From NCBI GenBank assembly GCA_022827025.1, contig JAJDTT010000212.1, forward strand, positions 1 to 35,010: a DNA stretch of 35,010 nt, in the 5' to 3' direction. The notes beneath the pieces were generated by a model. It did no database searches and had not been told where the DNA came from. It was given only the letters and a program-made list of their open reading frames with translations. Positions 1 through 7,251 of the stretch are shown here, one piece after another. The stretch is from Acidobacteriota bacterium. GTDB lineage: Bacteria; Acidobacteriota; UBA6911; RPQK01; JAJDTT01. The position numbers and the translations under genes are program-made. Position 1 is the stretch's first letter, and each line of letters begins with the position of its first letter.

Positions 1-460
1 ACTAAGAAGTCCCCCACCGCCGGCCCCCCGGCATGATCCGACCAGAAACTGGGCGGTGATGGTGTCGGCGACGCTGCCTGTCCGCGTTGCGGTCTGACGA
101 ACGACCCGGTCCCGACCGGACCGGGTGCCGGGGAACGATGCGACCCCGGAGGGCACCCACAAGGGGCGCCCCTACGGTCATCGGGAATTGAAGTTACTAA
201 GAAGGGGGCGCGCGCGAGCGCGCAGTCTGTCCCGGAAAATCCTTGGAAAAATCCGCGGAACTGCTCAGAAACAGATAGTTTTTCATCATATGCATAGCGA
301 CCTGATGAGAAATGCGGGACAGGATACCCACCGGTCCGGGACCGATCTCAGGGTTTCTGCGGCAAGATCGTAAGCGCCGGGACCGGAACCCGATCCGGAA
401 ACCGGAACGTTGCTGGAACCGGGGGATTTAGTCGCCCAAAGCTGGTAGTTTCGTAAATCC
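1..460. other. Non-coding region upstream of the MetE-like gene
   Basis: No convincing gene is visible here: the open frames are short and without recognisable motifs. The stretch holds a GC-rich inverted repeat (CCCGGTC, 7-nt spacer, GACCGGG, at about 105-125), the first 27-bp hairpin repeat (149-175), and a perfect GCGCGC/GCGCGC inverted repeat around a GCGA loop (208-223), which as RNA would be a GNRA-capped stem. I see no promoter I would defend. A gene lying mostly outside the left edge cannot be excluded. Confidence 0.6.
149..175 (-). repeat. 27-bp hairpin repeat, copy 1
   Basis: Reads in the minus orientation relative to the copies at 3439 and 8558. On that strand it is GTAG, then stem GGGCGCCC, loop CTTGT, stem GGGTGCCC. 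Stem and loop match the other copies except for one A-to-G change in the left stem, which turns an A-U pair into a G-U wobble in RNA. Intergenic. Confidence 0.85.
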
Positions 461-1591
461 ATGACGCGGCCGCCATCGCTGTTTCCCACCTCTGTCGTCG
501 GCAGCCTTCCCCGACCCCAATGGGTCATGGACCTCTTCGCCCGGGAAGTCGCGGGACAGGTCGATCCGGAGACCTTCCAGTCCCGCTTGGACAGCGCGGT
601 CCTCTACGCCATCCAACTCCAGGAAATGGCCGGGGTCGACATCATCACCGACGGCGAGTATCGGCGCGAAAGCTACGTCAAGATCTTTGCCCAGCGGGTG
701 GGAGGATTCGAGAGGGACCTGCTGGACGGCTTTGCGATTCTGGACGACGGCCGGTTCTACGACAGCCGGGCCCGGCGCGTGGTGGCCCCCTCCCAGGCCG
801 AGTCTCCTCTTCGCTATCCGGCGGTGGTCCGGCCCATCGAGGCCGGTCGACCGGTGGTCCTGGAAGAGGCCAGGTTTCTGATGGCCCACACGTCGCTGCC
901 GGTCAAGGTGACCCTGCCCTCGCCCTACATTCTGGCCCGGCGCCTCTGGCACCCCGACTTTTCTCGGGAGGCCTATCCGACACGCCAGGATTTCCTGGAC
1001 GACATCATTCCGGTCCTGCGCCGGGAAGCCCGGGAGCTGGAGGCCTTGGGCGTCTACTTCATCCAACTGGACGATCCCTGGCTCTCGCTCTTCGTGGACG
1101 AAGGCTACCGGAGCCATTTCGAAGCGGTGGAGCGGGAGATCCACACCAGCATCGACTGCATCAACCGGGTCGTTTCGGGGATTCGCCAGGCCAGGACCGG
1201 AGTCCATTTCTGCCGGGCCCACTACAACCGTCAGACCGGGTTTCGCGGAGACTATTCCTATTTGCTGCCTTACCTGAAGGACCTTCGGGTCGACCAGTTG
1301 GTCATGGAATTCGCCCTGCCCAACGCCGGATCGCTGGAGGTTCTGGAGGCGTTTCCGGAACACCTGGAATTGGGACTGGGTTGTGTCGACGTCCGGTCCG
1401 AGGAGATTCCTCCATCCGGCCGGATCGTGGAAATGGTTCGCCGGGCGGCCCGTTACGTGGGACGCGATCGGATCACTTTGAATCCCGACTGTGGCTTCGC
1501 GCCCTCGAACACCAACCCGATTCCACTGGACGAAGCGTACCGCAAGCTCAAGGCCATGGCCGAGGCGGCCCGCCGGCTGAGAGAAGAGTGA
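461..1591 (+). CDS. Cobalamin-independent methionine synthase (MetE C-terminal domain)-like methyltransferase
   Basis: 376 aa, corresponding to the C-terminal catalytic barrel of MetE and lacking the N-terminal half of full-length MetE (about 750 aa). The zinc/thiol site looks intact: His249 and Cys251 in GVHFCRAHYN, Glu283 in VMEF, Cys344 in NPDCGFA. The N-terminus (TSVVGSLPRP) and ITDGEYRRE near residue 62 are also typical. Known relatives of this single-domain type include corrinoid-dependent methionine synthases and enzymes transferring methyl groups to other thiols. Here no partner corrinoid protein is adjacent, so the methyl donor and acceptor are unknown. The ATG at 461 is the first start before the conserved N-terminus; no strong ribosome binding site is seen. 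The stop lies two bases before the 162-bp element, which may serve as its terminator (inference). Confidence 0.85.
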   Translation: MTRPPSLFPTSVVGSLPRPQWVMDLFAREVAGQVDPETFQSRLDSAVLYAIQLQEMAGVDIITDGEYRRESYVKIFAQRVGGFERDLLDGFAILDDGRFYDSRARRVVAPSQAESPLRYPAVVRPIEAGRPVVLEEARFLMAHTSLPVKVTLPSPYILARRLWHPDFSREAYPTRQDFLDDIIPVLRREARELEALGVYFIQLDDPWLSLFVDEGYRSHFEAVEREIHTSIDCINRVVSGIRQARTGVHFCRAHYNRQTGFRGDYSYLLPYLKDLRVDQLVMEFALPNAGSLEVLEAFPEHLELGLGCVDVRSEEIPPSGRIVEMVRRAARYVGRDRITLNPDCGFAPSNTNPIPLDEAYRKLKAMAEAARRLREE

Positions 1592-1593
1592 CT

Positions 1594-1755
1594 AGGAGTC
1601 TGCGCGGTAGAAATGATCGTAGCGAGAAAGTGGAGAATCGAGGCCAGATTTTCACGATTTTGAGGTGCATAGTTGTTCTATTCGCCGAGGAATCGGGGAA
1701 ATATGGACCGATTCTACGCTTTCGCAGTAGATTGATTTCTGCCGCGCAGGCTCCT
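1594..1755 (+). mobile_element. 162-bp MITE-like element, copy A
   Basis: Begins AGGAGTCTGCGCGGTAGAA and ends with the imperfect reverse complement, so the arms are terminal inverted repeats of about 47 bp (about 36 of 47 positions match by eye; the outer 20 bp match at 18). It has no open frame of useful size and is visibly more AT-rich than its surroundings. A copy of exactly the same length lies inverted at 14792-14953. TA dinucleotides sit at both borders (1593-1594 and 1755-1756), compatible with insertion at TA as in IS630/Tc1-mariner-type elements; this family assignment is inference, because the outermost bases could also belong to the arm. Confidence 0.85.
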
Positions 1756-1790
1756 AAGTGAGAGCGGCGGGAAGAGGAGGCATTTAGCAG

Positions 1791-3119
1791 GTGATGGACA
1801 AACGACCCCTTCAATCCCGGTCCACCGCCGGTCGAGGACAATCGGCTTCCGGCGTCGTCATCCGGAGTCGTCTCCTGGCGGACGGAGTGTCCGGCAGCTC
1901 GCGGCCGGGCCAGGCGTTGTGGGTCCGGGAGGGCCGTATCCACGCCGTGGGCGCCAGGGAAGAAATCCTGAAGGCGGCGCCGCCGGAGACCTCCGTCATC
2001 GACCTGGGACGCGCGTGCTTGGCCCCTGGGCTGATCGACAGCCACACCCACCTGAGCCTGTCGGGAGACGGGCGCGACTACGCCGAGATGTTCTCCGACT
2101 CCGACGAGATGATGGTGCTCACGGGCGCCATGAACATGAAAAAGCACCTGGACGCGGGCATCACCACCATCCGGGAGCACGGCGCCCGAAACCGGGTGGG
2201 GTTCACCCTCAAATCCGGTCTCGCCCGCGGCTACATCCCGGGTCCCAGGATGCTGGTGAGCGGGCGCCCCGTCACCTGCACCGGCGGGCATTTCCACATG
2301 TGCAACGAGGTGGCCGACGGAGAGGCGGAGATCCGCAGGTCGGTCCGCCGGCTGGTCCACGAGGGCGCGGACTACATCAAGATCATGGCCTCCGGCGGCG
2401 GGACGGCGGGGACCATTCCGGGAGTGGCCACGTACACCGTCGAGGAACTTCACGCCGCCGCCCATGAAGCCCACCATTTCCATCGCTTGACGGCGGCTCA
2501 CTGCCGGGCCAAGGAGTCCATGCGCCGGGCCGTGGAGGCGGGCATCGACCTGATGGAGCACGCCGAGTTCCTGGACCCCGACGACAGGATGCGCTTCGAT
2601 CCCAGGATCGCCGAGATGATGGCGGAATCGGGCATCTGGGTCAGCCCGACCCTGCAGACCTGGTGCAACTATCCCCAGGTTCTGGAGCTGAGGCGGAAGC
2701 GGGATTCGGGTGAGGCCGCGCCCGCGGAGGAGAGTGAACTGGATCACCTCGAGGAGCGAATGGAGCGGCGCCTGGAGATCATGCGCCGCATGTTGGACTA
2801 CTGCCTGCGCGAGCGTATCGTTCCCGGAACCGATTCGGGAGTCTTCAACATCGCCTTCGGGCACCTGGATTACGATCTGCAGATTCTCCACAAGGTCGGA
2901 TTCACTCCTTCCGAGTGCCTGGCTTCCGCCACCCGCATCTCGGCCGAGGCCATCGGACTTCAGGACGAGATCGGAACCATCGAACCGGGAAAGCGGGCCG
3001 ACCTGGTGGCCTTGGACGGAGATCCGAACCAGGACGTGACCGCTTGCAGCCGGGTTCTGGCCGTCTTCCAGGCCGGAAGGCGGGTCTGGATCGAACCGGA
3101 GGACGCCTCCTCTCCATGA
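1791..3119 (+). CDS. Amidohydrolase, probable Xaa-Pro/Xaa-Arg dipeptidase-like (carboxylated-lysine subtype)
   Basis: 442 aa metal-dependent hydrolase of the amidohydrolase superfamily (imidazolonepropionase-like group). Metal ligands are readable: His85 and His87 in LIDSHTHLS, Lys197 in DYIKIMASGGG (the carboxylated lysine), His237 in TAAHCRAKE, His257 in LMEHAEF and Asp348 in PGTDSG. The KIMASGG signature is typical of the binuclear L-Xaa-L-Pro/Arg/Lys dipeptidases and related enzymes. No signal peptide is seen, so it is probably cytoplasmic. GAGGAGG at 1774-1780 is 10 nt from GTG 1791 and 13 nt from ATG 1794; either could be used. Its stop overlaps the start of the alkyltransferase-like gene (ATGA), so the two are cotranscribed. 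The exact substrate is not determined by the sequence. Confidence 0.85.
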   Translation: MMDKRPLQSRSTAGRGQSASGVVIRSRLLADGVSGSSRPGQALWVREGRIHAVGAREEILKAAPPETSVIDLGRACLAPGLIDSHTHLSLSGDGRDYAEMFSDSDEMMVLTGAMNMKKHLDAGITTIREHGARNRVGFTLKSGLARGYIPGPRMLVSGRPVTCTGGHFHMCNEVADGEAEIRRSVRRLVHEGADYIKIMASGGGTAGTIPGVATYTVEELHAAAHEAHHFHRLTAAHCRAKESMRRAVEAGIDLMEHAEFLDPDDRMRFDPRIAEMMAESGIWVSPTLQTWCNYPQVLELRRKRDSGEAAPAEESELDHLEERMERRLEIMRRMLDYCLRERIVPGTDSGVFNIAFGHLDYDLQILHKVGFTPSECLASATRISAEAIGLQDEIGTIEPGKRADLVALDGDPNQDVTACSRVLAVFQAGRRVWIEPEDASSP

Positions 3120-3442
3120 CGGCGGAAAAAGCATCCGGCGCCTGGCAGGGAGTCTACGCGCTGGTCCGGAGGATTCCGGAGGGCAAGGTCATGAATTACG
3201 GGCAGATCGCCCGCCTCCTGGACCGGCCCCTGTCGGCGCGCGCGGTGGGTTGGGCCATGCATTCCTGCCCTCCCGGCACCCCCTGGCATCGGGTGGTCAG
3301 CGCCACGGGCGAGTGTTCCACCGATCGGCTCGCCTCCCATCCCCGGGGCCTGCAAAGGGCGTTACTGGAAGCCGAGGGCGTCCGCTTCGGGTCCTCGGGC
3401 CGGGTGGACATGAACCGCTTCCGGTGGAACCCGCAGACGTAG
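3116..3442 (+). CDS. Alkyltransferase-like protein (ATL), MGMT-family DNA-damage sensor
   Basis: 108 aa, matching the C-terminal DNA-binding domain of O6-alkylguanine-DNA alkyltransferases. The recognition helix region (GQIARLLDRPLSARAVGWAM) and PWHRVV at residues 56-61 are clear. Trp57 replaces the alkyl-accepting Cys of the PCHRV motif, as in known ATL proteins (E. coli YbaZ, S. pombe Atl1). These bind alkylated guanine without repairing it and hand the lesion to nucleotide excision repair. The ATG at 3116 overlaps the upstream TGA, indicating translational coupling to a peptidase-like amidohydrolase, an unexpected partner. The stop codon TAG (3440-3442) lies within the first bases of a 27-bp hairpin repeat. 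Confidence 0.9.
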   Translation: MTAEKASGAWQGVYALVRRIPEGKVMNYGQIARLLDRPLSARAVGWAMHSCPPGTPWHRVVSATGECSTDRLASHPRGLQRALLEAEGVRFGSSGRVDMNRFRWNPQT

Positions 3443-3465
3443 GGGCACCCCTTGTGGGTGCCCTT
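3439..3465 (+). repeat. 27-bp hairpin repeat, copy 2
   Basis: GTAG, stem GGGCACCC, loop CTTGT, stem GGGTGCCC, with a perfect 8-bp stem. It overlaps the stop of the ATL gene and lies between convergent genes (ATL on plus, sialidase-like on minus), where it could terminate transcription from both sides (inference). Confidence 0.9.
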
Positions 3466-3525
3466 CCTTGAAACTCCGCTTGGATAAGCTGACCGGCGGC
3501 ACGTTCTCTGTCGTGCGGCGTCGTT

Positions 3526-4647
3526 TCACACGCGGACCCGGGCCCAGTGGACGCTGAGGCGGCGTTCGTTCTCGCCGGCGTAGTAGGCAAGCAGAAGCAG
3601 ATCGTCTTTCAGCAGGACCGCTGCAGGGTGCCCGAAGGTCCACTTCACCATGTCGTCCCAGAACTCGCTCAGGTCCTCCCGAGCGCCCATACCCCGCTCT
3701 TTGGCACCCCCTGAGTCGTAGACGATCAACTCCCCCGACAGATCCCAGGTCCTGCCCCCATCCCGCGACAGCACCAGCCGCAGGCTGCCCGGGGGGTGGC
3801 GGTGCACGTAGAAAAGCCCCAGACGGCCGTCGGGCAACGGCACCGGGACAGCGATCTGTCCCCGGACCCCCGTGGTGAAGGGTGGTTCCCAGGTCAGAGT
3901 CTCCGGGTCCCCCCAGGACAAGTGGATTGCCAGGTCCTTCCGCGACAAGCGGTCGTAGGTCCAGAACGCGGCCACCGGACGTCCCGTTCGCGGGCAGACC
4001 GCCTGGCGCTGGTCGTAGAAGAAGACGCGGTCCGCCGGATCCCTGGCCACGTCGATGACCTGATTGAAGATCCCCTCCTCCTCCGCCAGCAGGGCGTGGG
4101 CCGAATGGAGGCTCGGTCCCCCCTCCCGTTCCGGTTCCTGCCGTTCGAACGGCACCACCCAACCGCGGCCCGGAATGGGGATCGGACTTCCGCCAAGCAC
4201 CGGAAAGTCCCACGGCGACGTGTCCAGGACTTCGTAGCCGGACCAGGTCGCGCCTCCATCCGTGGAGCGCGCCTGGATGATGCGGCACGGCGCCACGTGA
4301 TCGCCCCCGCTGTCATACAGGGGCCGGCCGCCGGACCGGTGAAGCCAGGTGAGAAAAGCAAGCAGACTGCCGTCGGACAGAGGAATGATCTCGGCCGACC
4401 GCACCTCGCCCGGCACGCCGGTGAAGCCGGGCCGGAAGCTGTCGGACACGATCCGCCAATGGCGGCCGCCATCGTCACTCGAGACGACCAGGCAGTTGCC
4501 GTCCGCCGATTCCTTGTCGCTTCCCCGGCGGAAGGTGGCCAGCACTCGTCCTTCGGGTAGCCGGCACAGGGAAGTGAAGCAATGGGACCTCTTGCCCCCG
4601 CGCAGATTCCCGGCGTCGATGATATGGCCCCGCTCCAATAACTCCAT
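3526..4647 (-). CDS. Sialidase-like BNR-repeat protein (predicted six-bladed propeller)
   Basis: 373 aa from ATG 4647; an in-frame start at 4710 would add 21 residues containing part of the hairpin repeat and is not preferred. Asp-box motifs are visible: SSDDGGRHW (56-64), STDGGATW (128-135) and SRDGGRTW (294-301). The C-terminus (HPAAVLLKDDLLLLAYYAGE) resembles the last blade of exo-alpha-sialidase-family proteins common in Planctomycetota and Acidobacteriota. No signal peptide is seen, unusual for a secreted glycosidase. Many such proteins have no proven sialidase activity and I could not confirm an arginine triad, so the function is best left as sialidase-like carbohydrate-active or binding protein. 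It follows the Tat-exported amidohydrolase in the same direction, 91 bp downstream, with a hairpin repeat between. Confidence 0.75.
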   Translation of the reverse strand: MELLERGHIIDAGNLRGGKRSHCFTSLCRLPEGRVLATFRRGSDKESADGNCLVVSSDDGGRHWRIVSDSFRPGFTGVPGEVRSAEIIPLSDGSLLAFLTWLHRSGGRPLYDSGGDHVAPCRIIQARSTDGGATWSGYEVLDTSPWDFPVLGGSPIPIPGRGWVVPFERQEPEREGGPSLHSAHALLAEEEGIFNQVIDVARDPADRVFFYDQRQAVCPRTGRPVAAFWTYDRLSRKDLAIHLSWGDPETLTWEPPFTTGVRGQIAVPVPLPDGRLGLFYVHRHPPGSLRLVLSRDGGRTWDLSGELIVYDSGGAKERGMGAREDLSEFWDDMVKWTFGHPAAVLLKDDLLLLAYYAGENERRLSVHWARVRV

Positions 4648-4696
4648 TTCGGTCCCCGTTCGCCAATCGCTTCTTTCTCCGAGACGACGAGTCGAC

Positions 4697-4723
4697 GAGG
4701 GCACCCACAAGGAGCGCCCCTAC
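4697..4723 (-). repeat. 27-bp hairpin repeat, copy 3
   Basis: On the minus strand: GTAG, stem GGGCGCTC, loop CTTGT, stem GGGTGCCC. Two changes in the left stem relative to copy 2 both leave G-U type pairs, so the RNA stem is preserved. It lies between the amidohydrolase stop and the sialidase-like start. Confidence 0.85.
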
Positions 4724-4738
4724 ACTGCCATACATCAT

Positions 4739-5932
4739 TTACCCGGCGACCCCGTAGATTCGCGCCGCGTTCCCTCCCAGGACCAGACTGCGGTCCTCGT
4801 CCGTCATGAACTCGGTGTGGTGGCGGATGGTGTCGATGCACTGCTTGTAGGTGCAGGCCCGCCCCGCCCACGGCATGTCGGCTCCCCAGAGCATGATCCG
4901 GGCCCCGAAGCACTCGTAGATTCTGCGGATCATATCCTTGTGCCGCGGGTAGGGAAACTCGGAATCTCTCGCTCCCCAGACTGCCTCGTTCTCCCAGGCC
5001 AGGACGTAGCCGAACTCCAGGTGGAAGTTGCCCAGCTTGAAGAGCTCGAAGAACTCCGTCGGGTTGTCCACATGGTTGGGATCGGAGGGCGGCAGCACGT
5101 TGCTGCCCTGGTGAGCGTTCACCGCCTGCAGCTCCGGGAACCGGCGGCAGACGTTTTCGATCTCTCCGATCTCCCGGAGGTAGTCCCCCTTGGAGTTGAA
5201 ACCGGTGTCCAGAAACACCGGGATTTTCAACCGGATGCAGGCCTTCCAGAGGGCGTCGGCGCGGGGGTCGTCCCGGGGTTGCCCCTTGGGCATGTGGGAG
5301 CAGAGTCCCCGGTACCCCAGCTCTTCGACGGCTCTTTCCAAGGTTTCCAGCTCGCTCGCCAGATGCGAGTCGTCCTTGGTCAGGTCGTAGTCGATGTCGG
5401 TGGTTCCGATGAAACGGTCGGGCCAGCGGCGAATGCAATCGGCGTAGTAGACTTCCCGGCCCCAGACCTTGGCCATGTATCCGGTCTGGATCACTCCCAT
5501 GTCCACGCCCACGATGTCCATGTGGGCCAACATCTGCTCGGGTTCATGGATGGGGTCGGACATGGTCTGGGGTCCACGGCGGATCCAGCAGTCCTCACCA
5601 TGTTTTCGCCATCTCCAGATGCCGTATTTTCCCTGGGTGAACCCGACCTCCTCGTCCGGTTCCGGGATGTACCTGGGGTCGGTGTGGCTGGCGACGAACC
5701 TCCCCCAGAGGCTCCGGACGGCGCCCTGCATGATGCGATTGTGAGTATCCGGATCGTCGTAACCGAGAGCGCCGGTCTGGTCGGGGAAGACATGCAGGTG
5801 GTGGTCGATGACCAGGGAGCGTTCGGGAGTTTCGGAGGAACAACCCGAGGCGGTCCAGGTTCCGGCGAATCCGGGGACGGCCAGGGCGGCCGAGCCGGTC
5901 AGAAAACGGCGTCGATCCAGGTTCGGGTTCAT
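4739..5932 (-). CDS. Tat-exported metal-dependent hydrolase (Amidohydro_2 family)
   Basis: 397 aa. The N-terminus carries a twin-arginine signal (DRRRFLTGSAALAVPGFAG) followed by ASGCSS with Cys31, a possible lipobox, so a Tat-exported lipoprotein is likely. The mature protein starts with the metal-binding HxH at residues 45-47 (IDHHLHVF). NAHQGSN and LWGADMPW later in the chain supply further His and Asp candidates of the barrel. Amidohydro_2 proteins include decarboxylases and lactonases; the exact substrate is not recognisable. The start at 5932 is well supported by AAAGGAG eight bases upstream; an upstream in-frame start at 6103 would bury the Tat signal 57 residues inside. Divergent from the LLM monooxygenase across a 169-bp region. 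Confidence 0.85.
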   Translation of the reverse strand: MNPNLDRRRFLTGSAALAVPGFAGTWTASGCSSETPERSLVIDHHLHVFPDQTGALGYDDPDTHNRIMQGAVRSLWGRFVASHTDPRYIPEPDEEVGFTQGKYGIWRWRKHGEDCWIRRGPQTMSDPIHEPEQMLAHMDIVGVDMGVIQTGYMAKVWGREVYYADCIRRWPDRFIGTTDIDYDLTKDDSHLASELETLERAVEELGYRGLCSHMPKGQPRDDPRADALWKACIRLKIPVFLDTGFNSKGDYLREIGEIENVCRRFPELQAVNAHQGSNVLPPSDPNHVDNPTEFFELFKLGNFHLEFGYVLAWENEAVWGARDSEFPYPRHKDMIRRIYECFGARIMLWGADMPWAGRACTYKQCIDTIRHHTEFMTDEDRSLVLGGNAARIYGVAG

Positions 5933-6011
5933 GGCGGCAGCTCCTTTCGGTTCATGGAATTCAGACAACATCCGGGGCCACCCGGTGTCGCCGTACCGGC
6001 AAGGCCCGATC

Positions 6012-6040
6012 TTGTGCCCTTGCAAAACGTGACCTATCAT
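6012..6040 (+). promoter_or_regulatory. Possible sigma70-like promoter for the LLM monooxygenase
   Basis: TTGTGC, 17-bp spacer, TATCAT (5 of 6 to TATAAT; the -35 box matches only 3 of 6). It lies about 60 bp upstream of the preferred start at 6102. Tentative. Confidence 0.25.
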
Positions 6041-6101
6041 GATGGACGTTCGCCCGAAAGTGAACGTGCCGGGCATTGGAAACGCCAAGGGGAGCCATTC
6101 C

Positions 6102-7205
6102 ATGGACGCTATCGACTACGGCATTTTCATCATGCCCTTCCACCCTCTGGAGAAGCCTCGCGCGCAGTGCCATGACGAGGACCTGGAACTGATCGTCCGG
6201 GCCGACGAACTCGGGTTCAGCGAGTTCTGGATCGGTGAGCATCACACCATGAAATACGAGAACATCGTGATGCCCGAGATCTTCATCGCAAGGGCCTTGG
6301 GGGAGACCAGCCGGATTCGGCTGGGTCCGGCTCCGGTCTGTCTCAATCAGCACCATCCGGCCCACGTGGCCTGCCGGCTGGCCTTTCTGGACCACCTCTC
6401 CAAGGGCCGGCTCAATCTCTGCTTCGGCCCGGGCAGCGTGCCGGCGGATCAGCTTCTGTACGGCGCGTCCCCCAGGAACGCCGCGGCGATGGCGGCCGAG
6501 GCCACCGACATCATCTTGCATCTCTGGGAGTCGGATCCTCCCTATGAGTACGACGGAGAGTTCTGGTCCATCCGGCTCGACGATCAGGTGGACGAGGAGA
6601 CGGGAGTCGGCTTCATCCCCAAGCCGTTCCAGCATCCTCATCCTCCCATCGCCGCTCCGGGCACGAGCCGCAATTCCGGGACCATGAAGGCGGCCGGACG
6701 GAGGGGATTCCAGCCCTTCGGACATTGCCTGGTGACGTCCAACGTGCTGCGGAACTTGTGGCAGACCTACGAAGAGGCCGCTCTGGAGGCAGGGCGCACG
6801 CCGGATCGCAAGGACTTCAAGATCGCGCGGTCCATTTTTCTGGCCGACACCACCGGGGAGGCCCGCGCCCGCGCCCGGACCAATTCGGTGGCCGGCAACT
6901 ACGAATACATCGGCGGAATCCTGGACAAGGGACCGGGACGCGCCATGTACAAGCGCGACCTGAACATGAGCGACGCCGATTGCAATCTGGATTTCCTCAT
7001 GACGGAGCAGATCATCGCGGGAGACGTGGACGAAGTGTTGCGGCGGCTGTTGCTCATGGTGGAGGAAGTCGGCTCCTTCGGCACCCTGATTCTCATGTGT
7101 TACGACTGGGACGACAAGGCGAGCTGGCTCCGCAACCTGGAGCTGTTCTCCAAGGAGCTCATGCCCCGGCTGAACCGGGCAGTCGGTGCGCCGGCGGTTG
7201 CCTGA
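6102..7205 (+). CDS. LLM-class flavin-dependent oxidoreductase (bacterial luciferase-like)
   Basis: 367 aa. A luciferase-like monooxygenase that would use reduced FMN and oxygen to oxidise a small organic substrate. Features: the YGIFIMPFHP start strand, ADELGFSEFWIGEHH (a hallmark of the family), GETSRIRLGPAPVCLNQHHP, and KGRLNLCFGPG followed by the long insertion before the C-terminal barrel strands. ATG 6102 is preferred because AAGGGGAG lies about 9 bases upstream and the protein then begins just before the first barrel strand; an in-frame start at 6039 overlaps the possible -10 box. A reductase gene is not adjacent, so flavin must come from elsewhere. It is 46 bp upstream of the M20 gene on the same strand, probably one transcript. 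Confidence 0.88.
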   Translation: MDAIDYGIFIMPFHPLEKPRAQCHDEDLELIVRADELGFSEFWIGEHHTMKYENIVMPEIFIARALGETSRIRLGPAPVCLNQHHPAHVACRLAFLDHLSKGRLNLCFGPGSVPADQLLYGASPRNAAAMAAEATDIILHLWESDPPYEYDGEFWSIRLDDQVDEETGVGFIPKPFQHPHPPIAAPGTSRNSGTMKAAGRRGFQPFGHCLVTSNVLRNLWQTYEEAALEAGRTPDRKDFKIARSIFLADTTGEARARARTNSVAGNYEYIGGILDKGPGRAMYKRDLNMSDADCNLDFLMTEQIIAGDVDEVLRRLLLMVEEVGSFGTLILMCYDWDDKASWLRNLELFSKELMPRLNRAVGAPAVA

Positions 7206-7251
7206 GTTCCCCGATGAGCCCGCCGGGCCTGACCCAACTACCCTGAAAGCA

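Noticed and set aside
1-204. Direct repeat ACTAAGAAG at 1-9 and 196-204 as possible ends of another mobile element
   Set aside because: Only 9 bp, no extended similarity and no inverted ends; the left copy is at the window edge.
125-373. 82-codon open frame at the left end
   Set aside because: Its only distinctive segment (EGTHKGRPYG) is the translation of the 27-bp repeat; no start signal or family resemblance.
1560-1760. Coding of a small peptide through the 162-bp element (frames giving HLKIVKIWPRFSTFSLRSF)
   Set aside because: The same peptide appears in both copies simply because the DNA is repeated; no ribosome binding site or known family.
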